A stretch of 64,000 bases of DNA, from assembly GCA_019321725.1 (NCBI GenBank), contig CM033113.1, positions 12,524,001-12,588,000 on the forward strand, in the 5' to 3' direction. Shown here one piece after another: positions 32,904-45,324 of this stretch. The notes beneath the pieces are model-generated. The model was given only the letters and a program-made list of their open reading frames with translations, was not told where the DNA came from and did no database searches. How positions within the stretch are numbered: the first letter of the stretch is position 1; every line of letters starts with the position of its first letter. Source of the stretch: Paulownia fortunei (taxonomy: Eukaryota; Streptophyta; Magnoliopsida; Lamiales; Paulowniaceae). The translations under genes and the position numbers were made by a program.

Positions 32904-33249
32904 CAGGTGGGAGTGATTGAACCACACCACTCCCTAAAGTAAAAAGACTAAAAAGGTAAGAGAATTACGTGGATTTTGAATCCTCTACCCCCTATGAGGA
33001 TACGTAGGTAATTTAAATTTAAGTTCAAGCCCTTTTTTGTTTTTAAATATTTGTAGAGTTAAATTTTAGTTAAAAATATTATTTTTTCAAATTTAACTTC
33101 AAATTTAAAAAAAAAAGTTTAAGGGCCGATTCATGAATCGACCCTTAACCGACATCTGTCGATTAAGGTTAAAGGTCGAAATTTCCCGACCCTTTGACCT
33201 GCCGGTTCATGAACTGGAGCCAATTATTTATGAACAATGATCAAGTCTA
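32904..33249 (+). other. hAT 3' noncoding end
   Basis: About 350 bp after the last tandem unit. It contains subterminal words CGACCCTTAACCGAC and GACCCTTTGACC that mirror GGTTAAGG and TTAATCGACCCTTGAG at the left end, as expected for hAT subterminal regions. It ends at the imperfect inverted repeat. Confidence 0.7.
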
Positions 33250-33257
33250 TGTTGGGC

Positions 33258-33960
33258 CCACCTACCAAAGGTTGGTCAACAGCATGTTTGTTTGAGGGCC
33301 AAGTTGGTCGAAACATGGAGGTTTACTTTGATGACATATTGGTCAAGAGCGGGCAAGAACAAGATCACATAAGTGACCTGCAAAAGTACTGTCTTGCTAA
33401 GGGCATACTGTAAGAAGCTCAATCCAGTGAAATACGCCTTTGGAATGCGAAGAGGAAAATTTTTTGACTGTATGATCTCAGAAAAAGAATTAGAAGCTTA
33501 TCCCCAAAATATCAACACGATCATGAGCAGCCCCCCTCCCAAAACTATAAAAGACATCCAAAGACTAGAACTGGTTTATTTCCATGTCGGTTGATAAAGG
33601 CCTACCCTTCTTCAAAGTTCTGTGAGAAATGAAGAGTTTTGAGTGAACTAAGACGTGTCAGAAAGCCTTCAATGAATTGAAGGAGTACTTAGTCTCTCCA
33701 TCGCTATTGACTAAGCTAGAAGAATGAGAAATACTATTTCTCTATCTAGCAATATCAAACAAAGCAATTAGCATCGTCTTCATCCAAAAAGTAGGATAGG
33801 ATCACTGACCCATTTACTATATCACTCAAACCTTACATGGAGCTGAGTTGAGATATCCAAGAATCAAGAGACTTTCCCTGGCACTAATTACTGCAACAAG
33901 AAAATTAAGGCTATATTTCCATTCACACCCGGTGGTAGTACTAATAAATGAATGGCTAAA
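33258..33960 (+). pseudogene. Tat RT C-terminal part and RNase H
   Basis: Resumes with TYQRLVNSMF, then in another frame GRNMEVYFDDILVKSGQEQD with the catalytic Y-F-D-D, then KLNPVKYAFGMRRGKF. The RNase H part reads THYITQTLHGAELRY-like and PRIKRLSLALITATRKLR, with HSHPVVVL after it. Stops and shifts break it. The reading joins exactly to 17214 once the hAT and one target duplication are removed. Confidence 0.9.
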
Positions 33961-34129
33961 GTAAGTCCTACAAACCCAAAAACTTCATGAATGATGGTGA
34001 AGTGCGCTATTGAGCTCAACGAACATGACACAGAATTTTGCTCGATGTCGATAGTGAAAGCCCAAGTACTGGCACATTTCTTAGTAGAAATAAAGATGAC
34101 GAAGCTAATAGCTCACTACCATCCTCGAT

Positions 34130-34590
34130 ATTATATGTAGATGGATCTTTTATCTCCACAAGAAGCAGAGTTGGGATAGTTATTGGAAATCCCTCAAATA
34201 GACAAGTTTGAATATGCCCCAAAGTTTTAAGTTTTCAACCTCGAACAATAAAGCAGAGTACGAAGCACTCCTGGTATGAGGGAAGTTAGCATTAGCCACA
34301 GGAGCATGAAAGTTCATGATTTACAGCGACTCCCATCTTGTTGTCAATCAAGTGGAAGACTCATACGAAGCCGAAGGACAAAAAATGGCTAAGTATTTGT
34401 CCTTAGCCAAAGACCTGCTAGCCAAGTTTGAAGAATATATAATCAAGCAAGTCCCGAGAGTTGAGATTGCTACAGCCAACCAATTAGCTAAACTGGCAAG
34501 CTCCATGGCAAGCATCAACAGTTGGAAGGTCACATTTCTCTTCGCCAACAAAGCTAAAACCGATGGTGCTAGACTGGAAATCTTGTAAGT
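34130..34590 (+). pseudogene. Second (archaeal-type) RNase H of the Tat element
   Basis: LYVDGSFISTRSRVGIVIG, then NKAEYEALLV, then MIYSDSHLVVNQVEDSYEAE carry the Asp, Glu and Asp of an RNase HI-like site. The rest reads KYLSLAKDLLAKFEEY and PRVEIATANQLAKLAS. A second RNase H before integrase is the hallmark of the Tat lineage. Two stops interrupt it near 34290 and 34310. Confidence 0.87.
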
Positions 34591-34599
34591 AGAGAATGA

Positions 34600-35815
34600 G
34601 GAACCAAGTTGGAAAGAAAATATCATCCGATGCTTGATGATTACAAAACACCCGTATGATCCAAAAGAAGCACGCAAAGTAAAATTGCATGTGGCACAAT
34701 TCTTGATGATCGACAAGGAACTTTACAAGAGAGGCTTTTCCCAACCCTACCTTAAATGCCTAATACCAGATAAGGCAACAACGTTCAAAAAAAGATCCAT
34801 GAAGGAGTTTGTGGAAATCACCTAAGAGGAAAAGCCCTCTTAGGAAAGACATTTAAGCAAGGATATTTTTTGGCCCACCATGCTAGAAAAATGAAGAGAA
34901 ATGGTCCAACGTTGCCACACTTGTCAAGAACAAGCCAACATTCTTCATTAGCTTGCAACACTCTTCCAGTTGTTAGAAAGTCTCGTCCATTCGCTCAATG
35001 GGGGATGGCATAGTGGGACCTTTTCATGTCACTAATCAAAGAAAGTTCTTTATTATAACAGTAGACTACTTTACCAAGTAGGTGGAGACAAAGTCTCTAG
35101 CAAAGATAACAGAGAGCGAGGTCATAAATTCCTATGGAAGATCATCATCTATCAATTTAGAATACCTCGAGTGCTTATATTTGATAATGGCACTCAAGTG
35201 CAATGGGCAAGAATCCAAAAGTGGTGCAATGACTTCTCCATCAAGAAGTTCTTCACCTCAGTATGCAACCCACAGGCAAATGGCCAGACTAAAGTTACCA
35301 ATGGCACTATTTTACAATACTAGAAATCCCACCTTGGTGCAGTTAAGGGAAAATGGGTGAATAAGCTCCCCATTGTCTTTTGTGCATATAGGACCACCTT
35401 ATGAATTCCAACTGGAGAATCACCTTTTAACCTGACTTATGACACGTTAGCAATTGCCCTAGCCAAGATTGGAGAACCTAGTTAGAGAGTAGAAATTATT
35501 TTCCTGAGTTAACTTAGACCTTATCGTCGAAGTTTGAGAAAAAAAAACATCTCCCTAAGTCGAAATATATAAAGCAAATATGTCTCGAGCGTACAATCGA
35601 AGAGTAAGTCCAAGGATATTTTAAGTATGAGATTTGGTATTAAGGAAAGTCGAAGTCTCACACCTCTTAGGCAAGTTGGATGCCAAATGGGGGGGTAGTA
35701 CAAAGTATTCATAATGGTAAATAATGGAACTTATAGATTACAACATTTAGATGGTTGAAGCATACCACGGATATGGAATATCGCCATCCTGAAGAAATTC
35801 TACCAATAGAATAAT
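34600..35815 (+). pseudogene. Tat integrase remnant
   Basis: Pieces include FLMIDKELYKRGFSQPYLKC, a zinc-finger end RCHTCQEQAN, the core box LIFDNGTQVQWA with the second catalytic Asp, and a third box NGQTKVTNGT in which the catalytic Glu has become Lys. The C-terminal end TYRLQHLDG...SIPRIWN and LKKFYQ is present near 35730-35810 and marks the end of Pol. Stops are frequent. Confidence 0.86.
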
Positions 35816-36567
35816 TGTAGGATTACTTAGTTTTTTTTTACCTGTTCCTAAAGGGCTAGCTTCTAGTTTATTTATTTTGTTTTGCAAAAAGTGGCTTTCA
35901 TGCAAATCATGCTTATCATTATCAATACAAGCATTTTTTTGTTAGATCTTGTTTGACTTTAAATATATTGCTAAAAGAACATCACATGCCATGATCATAG
36001 ATGCTTGACGAGATTCTCTTGAGGTCAATGATATACTTGGCCCTAGAATCCTAAAGTTCAACTTCCCTTGAGATCATAGGCTAAGCCTTATCATAAGATA
36101 CCAAATCGCCCCATAAGGCTAACATAAGATTAGCCCCAGGCAGCAAGTAAATTTTCCCTAAGACGGTCATAAGTGCAAATAAGCAAAAGGCTAAAGTAGA
36201 TGTAAAATTAGCTTAACAGAAAGCAAATACATTACAAAGACATTAAATTAGTCACATCTCAAATAGCATAACTAATGCTAAGTCTATCAATGAGCGCAAT
36301 GTAAGCATCAATAACAAAAGCGAATATGTTCCATAGCGACAAAACTAGTCACATCCAAGCTAAAGCTAAAATCAAGCATGAATATAAAAATAAAAATGAA
36401 AGTCAGTGTGCTATGTAACAACAAACCTAGTGGAACCTAAAATAATGAGTATCAAAAGTAAAGCAGCAACATAGCTGCGTAAAAATTCTAAGTCTAAGAA
36501 CCCAGCCTACATAAGCTCAAATGCAAAAAGCACAAGTAAACTAAGTGCATAATTATCCAAGTAAAAT
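35816..36567. other. Tat 3' region between pol and the antisense ORF
   Basis: About 750 bp without a gene. It holds many short words of the type CAAAGCTAAA and looks like noncoding element sequence. The antisense ORF ends at 36568. Confidence 0.5.
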
Positions 36568-36748
36568 CTAGGTCTTCTCTACAGTAAAGACCTGGGGGCT
36601 CTTGGTAGTTGCAACAGTCGCACCAGCAATGTTAGCCTAAGTTGGAAAAATTGCCCCAACAGCAGCCTCCGTGAAATCAGGCACTACATGGTCAAGGAGC
36701 ATGACGTCCTCCTCATTGTAGCAACCAGTACCCCTCAATATGCCACGG

Positions 36749-38308
36749 TGGTGTGCACAATATGCAACACGGACTAGCAAGTGCACTAGTTGTAAATAAT
36801 AAAGTGTGTGAGGTGAGGCATTGTCGTATCCTAAGAAAGTGTGTATATAACTACCAAATAATGAATCTCTAGCTATATTTAACCAATCAAATATCAGGAG
36901 AGTAATTAAAGCTAAATTAAACTAATTATGATGTGAGTTTGGAAAACAAGAATTGCACAATCTCAAAGTCAAGGTGGAAGGGATCAAGGCATTAGTTCAC
37001 CATTCTATTTCAATAAGAAATCTTGCTAATTATGGTTAGGAAAATTACCCAATTCATGTGACAAACGAGTTTCAAATTATACTAGATATTCTTTCTCAAG
37101 ATACACCCATTCTACTCCTATTTAGCAACCTACTATATCTTTATGTAGATTTGGCCAAATAAAAGTGTATTAAAATTTGTGAAACCCACTAGTCTTCAAC
37201 ATAACAATATTTTGCCTATAACTATTGTATGTACTAATTCATATATCTCTATATTCAATTAGTCCTTGGCAAGTATTACATGAGCACTCACTGCAACACT
37301 ACCTCTTGATCTCAATCACAATGAAATAAATTAATTCAAAGTTGGCCAAACTTCAAATAGCATTAAGATCATAATACATGCTCATTCGAATTAAAGAAAC
37401 TTCAAACCACAATCAAGCTAGAAATTCACAAATTCATAGATTAGCTCACCAAGCCTTGACTAAAGGAAATTTAGTTCATAGTGAAATAGATCAAAAATAA
37501 TTTGTATGAATACATCTTGGGTCTTTCACAATTTCACTAGAGCAAACAAAATTGAAAAGAAATAAGAGAAGAAAATTACAACCCGGGCTCTTGAATCAAA
37601 TCCCAAGCTTGAATTGTTCAATTCTTCATTTAATCCTAGCCCATGGTAGATTCCTCCTTCTCTTGATGTCAATTAGAGCTTTCTTAATGGGAGTGTTAAA
37701 TTTTGTATGCAATGTGTGAAGATTGTATGTGGAAAAGTATGTGTTATGTGTGGATGATAAGAGAATATGGATGTGTATCTATTGGAATGTGTAAGATTAT
37801 GTGTATATTGTGTGAGAATTATCAAAAATATGCCAAATAGTTTGATCTCATGCCATTTGTCATAGCCAAAGAGAAGAAAATAAAATTCTCTTATACGTGC
37901 AGGAAGTTGGGGCCACGACTCGAGACTTATTCAACAATGGCGTCGCAACACCAATATCTAATGCTGTAGTGCAAAACTTTCTGGAATCCTCTGCTAATTT
38001 TCCATCTTGATTAGCACTATGGCCCTAAATTTAAGGGTTACGGTGCTAAGCTTCCTCCTTAGCACTGAGGGATGGCAAATGGTGCCTCGGTGCTCAAGTT
38101 TCTATCTTGAATTCACAGTTAGCATTATGGCGTGAATCTTTCACTCTATTTTTTAGAATTTTTCATCTTTTTTTCATCAATTCTCCCCAAAGTTGTCCAT
38201 ACATAAAATTTATCAAAATTTAAGTGCTCATCACTAAATAATATAATAAAATATCTCAAATTATGCTATTAAAGAAGGTGTTAATTACATCAAAAGGTGA
38301 GCTTATCA
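36749..38308 (-). repeat. Solo LTR 1 (Gypsy, about 1.56 kb)
   Basis: On the minus strand it begins TGATAAGCTCACC (38308) and ends GTGCACACCA (36749). Flanks CACGG (36744-36748) and CGCGG (38309-38313) are a target duplication with one mismatch. No internal element remains, so it is the product of LTR-LTR recombination. It has the same start (TGATAAG) and general make-up as the Athila LTRs but is a different family. Confidence 0.82.
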
Positions 38309-38484
38309 CGCGGCATTAGCGAATTGTCTTATCATATATAGTCATTGCCCTTTTATACACAGCCTCCTCAAATGCTTCATAAGATTGAAACTCAATCACA
38401 CTCTTCTCCTTCAAGCTCACAGTAAGGGCTTCGCCAGCTTGCGACTCCAAGACTTTCTTGCCACTAGACACCTCGCAGTCAATA

Positions 38485-40914
38485 TGTCGTGGATTTTATG
38501 AATGCAAGTGCACGTTATTGTAACAAGTAATAAAGTGATAAATAGGATATTGTTCCCACAAAAATTGAGAGTTACTAAGTACTAAAATTGTGTTAACTCT
38601 AATTTTATTTGAATAAATGCAAGAAAGTGTTGATGATTATAAACTAAAGTCAGCTAAATTAAACTAATAATTAAAAGCAATTAAGGATGAATTTCAATAA
38701 CATAAAGGCCTAAGCTTTAAGATTTTACCATAATTAGTTCGAATTGAATAATCTATCATTTCAATCTCAATTTATTTCCCAAGTAATAGTCGAGAATCCT
38801 TAAATTATCCACTAGCTTTTCTCAAGGACTAATGAAAATATTAGCAATTGCTAACCAACTATATTCCTATGTGAATTAGAATAATCAATAATTTATTAAG
38901 TTTTATGAATCTCAAGCATGACTATACAAAATATTTAATTATATTCCTACATCACATTCAATTTATGGTATTTTTCAAAATGAACTAAATACATAATTCA
39001 CCTCCCAAATCCTTATGATTAATAATCTTCTAATTGGTGGCCAAATAATTAGAAGCTAATAAAATTTGCTGCCTAATTTTTTAAAAAAATTCAACTTAAA
39101 TCCTTAGTGTTGAGTGAGGTGTTGTAATATCAACTTGATTAGTGTTGTTAACATTATTGTAACATCAAGCTGAAAAACGCAATGATAATACAAAATAAGA
39201 TTTTTAACATGCTTCAAATACAATGTTTCCTACGTGTACGAGGCCACGCCTGGAGAAAGAAACAATCCACTAATTAGTATCAATTTTAATATAAGGAATT
39301 AAAACAATTTAATGACTCCCTCTCAAATTAAATATTATTATTTGTATTCTATTAATTAGTTGTTACTGTGAGTTCTCCTCGATTTTAATTAGCATTGTTG
39401 AAGTCATTCCCACTCTAGACTCCTTTAGATGGCTGATGCAATCATCTCCTCAGGACCTTCACATTTTTCTCTCGAAGAATGTACGTGAGTTGACTCACCT
39501 CAATCTTGAATCACTGGTGGCACAATACTGTTTATCCACACGTTTCTTCAAGCTAGAGACTCTATTTTATGCATCACATTCAATTCAACAAAAATCCCCT
39601 CAAATTGGGTGTTGATAGTTATATATCAAGAATAGATCATTATCTTGATTTGTTATCTTATCTTGAAGATCCACCAAGATTTTCTCTTTTCTTATCAAAG
39701 CAATCTAACATATCTTTTATTTCAGCACGTTTTTCTTCTTTTGACTTTACAGAATACTTTAGATAAGTATCTCAAATATCCATGAAATATTAAAACATGT
39801 ACAAATTCGTTATCATTAATTGAAACATTTAACTTATTAAATCATGTAACATCAGTGTTGCAACACCTCGTGCAATACCTGTGCAAAATTACAATTCCCA
39901 TAAATACAAACACTTAGACATTAACAGAAGCATTAAGAACAATGAGGATTACTCAACCCAAAAAAATAAATAAAGAATTAAATTGATAGAAATATTAAAA
40001 CATCCTAAATATATTATATCTAAACTTTATAAAAAAGAAATTTGTTCATAGCCATAAGCATAGAATCATATACAATTTCATGTTCATGGTAAAGGAAATA
40101 GAAATGAGTCTCAAAATCTTCAAAGATGAAGTCTTCTCTAAATTCCAAGCCTTTTGGCTTTCTTCTAGTCTCTCTTGTTCTTACAATGCCTAAGAATGCA
40201 ATATGAGTTCAAAGTGTTCCTTTTATATTTAGCCTTCAAAAACAAACTTTAAAACTTAATTTTGCAAATTTTTCCATCATGTGGCACTACAACTCGATAG
40301 TTGGACGCTGTAGCGCCAAACTCATTGGGATTCAACATCAAATTTGAGCAACTGGTGCTATGGTGTGACATTCTCGCACTGCGGCCCCAGTTTTTGCTCT
40401 ATTCAGCATCTTAAGATCAATTTTTGCCTTCTCTTTGGATAAATTAGCTTTTGTATCCCTATCTATTGGCTTTTTATAGTTGCTTGAATTAACTCAATAT
40501 CAAATTTGTGGAGAGATTTATACCAAAAATACCAAGATGTGTCATATTTGAAAGTTTTAGTTAAGTGCTAACTTTTTATCTCAATGTTTCTCTTTTATAT
40601 CACTTGAATTGGGATGAGTTATTAATATAAAAAGTTGTGTCTCTATCTCTTGGATTTCCAATAGATCAAGAATCAGGTCAATAGGATATTTGAATAAAGA
40701 GTTATGGCCGAATTCAAACACTGCCTCGGTAGTGCTATGGTGCGGATTCTTCAAGTTTCTAACCAATTTTTTATTTCTTTTGCATTTTCTTTCTCATTTT
40801 GTTGTTACCTATGAAATTGCAAATAAAATGCATAAAGAGCAATATAAGTACCTGAAAACAAAACAAATATTAAGCAAAAGGCATTCGAATATTTGGTATA
40901 AAGCCAACTCAACA
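38485..40914 (-). repeat. Solo LTR 2 (Gypsy, about 2.43 kb)
   Basis: On the minus strand it begins TGTTGAGTTGGC (40914) and ends ATCCACGACA (38485), with TG and CA termini. The last part on the plus strand resembles the LTR at 1-223. I see no matching 5-bp flanks (CAATA and CAGGG), so the borders may have eroded or one end may be off by a few bases. No open frame of interest inside. Confidence 0.7.
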
Positions 40915-42142
40915 CAGGGACATTTAAGCTCCTTATTTAGCTTGCTCACTTTCCCCTTGAGGTGTGCTACCTCTGCTGCACTCCCATTCTCAGTAGTCTC
41001 TACCTGTCAATCAACTTCTGATATGAAGTAGTCTACCGAACAAATATAGTGGACAAAGTAAGAGCCTAATCTAAGCAAAGAGGAAGCAAATTAATGAAAT
41101 ACTTGGAAATATCTAAAAGTGAGGAGAAAAACAGAAGAAAAGTGAGCTTATAAGCTAACTCGAGTAAGATCTCCCACAATCATCGTCCCGACAACCTTAT
41201 TAGTCATGGAGCTAAGACGTCAGATGATATCTTCGCTGATAGCACTCCTAGTATGCCTCCAACCGAAAGAAAGCTCTGTTGTATCCCAATAAAACTTAAT
41301 CCCATTAGAGTAATTGAAGCCAAAGCAAAATGGGCCCTTTTTCTTGTGCCTCACCACAATCAGAGGTTCAGAAGCACCATCTCCCGACCTACTGCTGGCA
41401 GCAGGATGTGTTTTGTCTCGACTCCCCTCAACGTAAGAAGAGTGATACAAGCTAAGAAATTACATCTCGATCGAGGACAAAAGTAATGGTAAGACTCTTT
41501 AGCCATAACTCCTTACTATTTCATCTAACAAAGGATAATAATGAACTGAAAAGTCACTAGAAAAATAAGCTAAAGTAAATTGTAAAGTAATTCGGGAGAG
41601 GATCTATGACCCACTTACTAGCTCGATGAAGCATGAATTAGTGCTATGAAGAAATGGTTATCTTCGTGGCAAAGCCCTTAAATCATCATGAGTCGAGGAA
41701 GGGCCACAAGAGGAGATGTCCATCGCTCGAGCGCAAGATGAGCTCGAAACCACCTTAGAGTCCCCTAAAACCTCTGAGGACTCGTCCATGACATGTGGAG
41801 AAGAGATGAAGTCTACCTCAAAAGACTCACTAAAATCCCTGATATATTAGAACCCCCGACTTAGAGACTCACTCAACCCCTCCAAACCAAAAGAATCACA
41901 ACACTTAGAAAAGCCATGATAACCTCTATCAAGTCTGGTGGATAACCCTTAAAAAATTCTAAGGAAACGAGACCGCCACAAATCTCATGATAACAAGGAA
42001 CTCGAGAAAGACTTGAAATAGGCGTTTTTGCATCCCCAACATGGCCTGGCAATGACATACCGTCACGACAAGCATGGCCAAGGGGAGCTGAGGTCGAAGT
42101 TGTGCCTCGGCCCATCGGCACCTTCTCAAGAATACGTCTCAA

Positions 42143-42709
42143 CTTGGTAGGCTTCCAGGTCGAGACCTAGTCTTGACCTAGAGATAGAAGCTTTGTGTGC
42201 CTCCTCTCACTCAGTAGGTCAAGGCCAAAGCTTGACCTACACTCAATTATGGGCAGATCGAGCTCCACGCTTGACCTGTCGACATAAACCCATCCCCAAG
42301 TTGAAGCTACTATTCAACCTAGTGAGTCGATGCCTAGACTCGGCGGTGACACACTACCCTTTCGCACTGTATTGGCACCCCTATCCTCACTCAAAATGGA
42401 CATACTCTTTATGCATGAAACATGCTTGACAAAACATCTCAAAGATGAAATACCTCTACTCACTCTAGAGAGACGGTCTTTTGAAAATACGAAGGATGTG
42501 AAAGAGAGGACTAAAAGAGTAACATACCTGGAAATGTCATACTTAATAAAAGGTACCGTTCTGCCTCCGACACTCCAATAGTACTCAAGATTTTTTTTAC
42601 AAGGCCACCCTTTATACCAATAAGGAACTCCAGTAATCCCTAGCCTTACAGAAATCTACTTCCGGACACCTCCCTTATGCTAAAGTCTATCCAAAAATAA
42701 GGGGCTATA
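42143..42709. other. Tat 3' end before the LTR, with purine tract
   Basis: No gene. It ends with CCAAAAATAAGGGGCTATA just before the LTR start TGATGGGCC, a plausible polypurine tract for the plus-strand primer. Confidence 0.55.
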
Positions 42710-43014
42710 TGATGGGCCATACTAAATTATAAGCCCAATAGAGACTGCTAAGTCCAAAACAATCCACTAAGAGGCAACCCAAGCCCATAAGTCTAGAAAA
42801 TCCTAAAGGTGTATACACCATCATACTAGATCACAAACTCCTCCAGAAAAAACTATAATACCCTATATTCCCATCATACAAAGGTAAGTTATTTAGTTTC
42901 GACAGCTAAGAGATTTTAGCTTACAATTTTTCCATCTCTAATCCAGTTCTGATTGAGCGCCGGAGGATTTTCATTGTGATAATCCAAATCCCCTAACGAC
43001 TTATTTGTGCTACA
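42710..43014 (+). repeat. 3' LTR of the Tat element
   Basis: About 305 bp, starting TGATGGGCCATACTAAATT and ending GCTACA. It matches 16182-16488 along its length with many differences, which makes the Tat element the oldest layer here. Confidence 0.82.
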
Positions 43015-45324
43015 AGCATAAACCTACTCAAGAGTTTACCGTTCGCGAGAAGTCAACACTCGAAGATTTGGACCAGTTCCACATCAAGTATAACATACGA
43101 TATTTTTTAAAAATTTGAAGACATGACACAATTTCAATATGATAGTCTAATATATTTAAATTTAGAACATTATATAAGTATTCATGTAAATTTGATAATA
43201 AATTTGTAGAGGCATTAGTGTGGTTCATGACGATGACAGTGTCGAAATTCTAATAGTATGATTTTTAGATTACAGTACTGCGAAGGAAGAAAAAAGACTT
43301 TTATTTTAGTAATGAAACATAAAAAGAAAAAAAGATGAAATAGTACTATTTTTCAAATAAGTTTAAAAAATTTTGATTTTTTTAGTTATGTTATAATTTC
43401 TACAATTTCTAAAATATTTAAAAAAATAACGTGTCAAAATTGTTTTTTTTTTTCATTTAATTTTAAGACATGTTACATGGCGTGTCAAAATGTATCAAAA
43501 TTGGACACGTGCATTATTGATCATCATCGAACATTTGTTCATTCTATTAGACTGATTCTTACAGGGACTAGTCTTGCCAATCCCACATAATCCAACGTTA
43601 CAAAATGGAGCCTTCAGTTCCAAATATTGCTTCAACGACCAAGTCTTGAGCGAAAGATATCTTCAAACCGATAATTATTGTGTCTCCAAAATTTTCAAAG
43701 AGCAAAAAGCAAAAGAAAAAAAAATGGAAGAATTGTAATAAGTATTAAGTAGACACCAAGAAGGGGGAAAATTTTGAAAAAGAGAGAAAAGAAAAGGAAA
43801 GAGAAAGGAACGCGGGTTGTTGGGGAGACGCGTAGAGGGGAGCAAAGAGACACGTGTCGATGGTGAATAGGAGGAGGAGGAAGAAATGTGGGTCCAAGTG
43901 GAGTAGGGGATAATTTGAGGCTAAAGGCAAAGACGGCTGATTATTATTAGATTATAATGGTATATTATAATATAGTAGTCGTAACAGAGTGAAGTAGTGG
44001 GCGGTGGAGTATAGTACTAGTACTCGTACTTGTGTTTGCGGTGCGTATTATTCTACTCGGCGTGGGGTCGCTGCTCTTGCCTTTCCTCTGATTTTGCCGT
44101 GTGTTTACGCCGCTCCAATAAATCATTTCTTTCTTTTATTGTCTGTATTCCTCATTTTATTTTGAATAGAATTTTAGATGGGAGACGAACAAATTGAAAG
44201 TTTAAAATATTTTTAAAATAATTATTAAGAATTAATTTTGTTCAAGGATGAAGTCAAAATTTCTTAGCTTTGGGGATGTGAGAGATATTTGGTTATTAAT
44301 GCAGGGAAAATTTTGAAATCTGAAGAAAATAAATTTTGAATTTTATATGATTGGATATTTCATCTCTATTTGTATCACATTATTATTTTAAATAAAATAA
44401 TATTTATAAAAGTAAAATTACATTCTTAAAAAATGTAATCCCATATAGAGATGTATTAAAAAAACAATTAACAATCAGTCATTTTTTTACTAAAATTCAA
44501 ATTTTTATTGTCATTTTCTTCTTACATATGATAATTTTTAAATATAAATTTCATAATTTATGAGAGTTTGAAATTTAAAACATTCGAAATACAAGAATTA
44601 TCTTGATTTTTTCGTGACATTTCAAATCAATATTATCAAGTAAATGTAGCAAATGCGAAATTAAGCAGTACTTACATAATCATGGTTCGATTTAGTATTA
44701 AACTAAACCAATAAATATAAAAGTTTTTCTCCTTTTTTTTGTTTTTGGAAGCCAAATTCGATGATAATTTTTTCTTATTATAATTTTTAACCCTTTGTTA
44801 AATTTCACAACTAGAATCTACATAACATAACAAATAATTAAAATTAATGATCAATATTGAGATATAAAACTGCGCCGAATTAAAAAATTAAAAAGTAGTA
44901 ATCTTCTCAATTTTTCTTTTTTGAATGTAAGTGATTAATTTACGATCTCCTTACAAGGTTAGGTAAAAAGGGATTATTTCTATTTTCATATTTCAACATT
45001 CTATTGGTTTTGATGTATTTATTTTGAAACCCAAAAAAACATAAAAGCAAAAAACTAAATACGTATAACCAACAATACCAAAGTACGAGGATTATATTAT
45101 TATTATTATCAGTATATCTATATCACCCAGAAACAACGGCAGTATACAATGCTAATTGCCGGCACATCAACGTCTTAGGCGCTCTTGTCTTCTGCCTCTC
45201 CCGCGTGCCACGTTCCGCCCGAGTGGACCCCACACACATACGCATTAATCTCTCTCTGTTCACACACACAAATACATACAGTCATACACATACTCTCTCA
45301 TTGCATGGGCGGCGCCCCTTCCCC
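43015..45324. other. Intergenic region upstream of the ERF gene
   Basis: No gene found. It is AT-rich except for a patch at 43800-44110 with words ACGCGTAG, ACACGTGTCG (G-box at 43851-43856) and GGTGCGTATTATTC. Another CACGTG lies at 43506-43511. The last 150 bases before 45325 are CACACA- and CTCTCT-rich, typical of a plant core-promoter approach. Confidence 0.5.

Larger units (their letters stand above)
17215..33249 (+). mobile_element. hAT DNA transposon, split by a retrotransposon
   Basis: The ends read TAGAGGTGACCACGGGCC on the left and, as reverse complement on the right, TAGACTTGATCATTG: an imperfect terminal inverted repeat (9 of the first 13 match). The 8-bp flanks are TATTGGGG (17207-17214) and TGTTGGGC (33250-33257), an aged hAT target duplication. 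Removing the element and one flank restores the Tat RT codons for I-G-A-T-Y-Q, which confirms the borders. Inside are a BED zinc finger (17719-18254), the transposase C-terminal half (30216-31300) and a triplicated dimerisation domain (31635-32903). Without the nested 11.95 kb it is about 4.1 kb. Confidence 0.9.
36568..42142 (-). pseudogene. Antisense extra ORF of the Tat element, split by two solo LTRs
   Basis: Exists in three blocks on the minus strand. Right block (42142-40915): MGRGTTSTSAPLGHACRDG, later RDKTHPAASSRSGDGAS, HKKKGPFCFGFNYSNGIKFY, then a coiled-coil-like AEVAHLKGKVSKLNKELKC. Middle block (38484-38314): CEVSSGKKVLESQAGEAL, VIEFQSYEAFEEAVYKRAMT. Left block (36748-36568): LRGTGCYNEEDVMLLDHVVP, AAVGAIFPT, ending VATTKSPQVFTVEKT. 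Removing the left solo LTR and one target duplication keeps middle and left blocks in frame. A GTAAGT...TTTCTTAG pair at 41618-41452 looks like an intron. Antisense ORFs downstream of pol are known in Tat elements; their function is not. Confidence 0.72.
16182..43014 (+). mobile_element. Tat-lineage Ty3/Gypsy retrotransposon, host of nested insertions
   Basis: LTRs at 16182-16488 and 42710-43014 are clearly related (shared ATACTAAATTATAAGCCCAA, AAGAGGCAACCCAA, CCCTAACGACTT). Pol is split: reverse transcriptase begins at 16690, is interrupted at 17214 by a hAT element, and resumes in the same codon context at 33258. RNase H, a second (archaeal-type) RNase H and integrase follow to 35815, then an antisense ORF. 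The double RNase H and antisense ORF are known traits of Tat elements. Gag and protease are missing: only 200 bp separate the 5' LTR from RT. Without the nested elements it is about 6.8 kb. A target duplication is not clear (GGTAT left, AGCAT right). Confidence 0.88.

Noticed and set aside
31807..32925. Three related antisense ORFs of 89-90 codons
   Set aside because: They are shadows of the three tandem hAT dimerisation-domain units, whose plus-strand reading matches the family.
41220..42581. Plus-strand ORFs of 77-83 codons in the Tat 3' region
   Set aside because: They run opposite to the antisense ORF, whose reading is more protein-like and continues across the solo LTRs.
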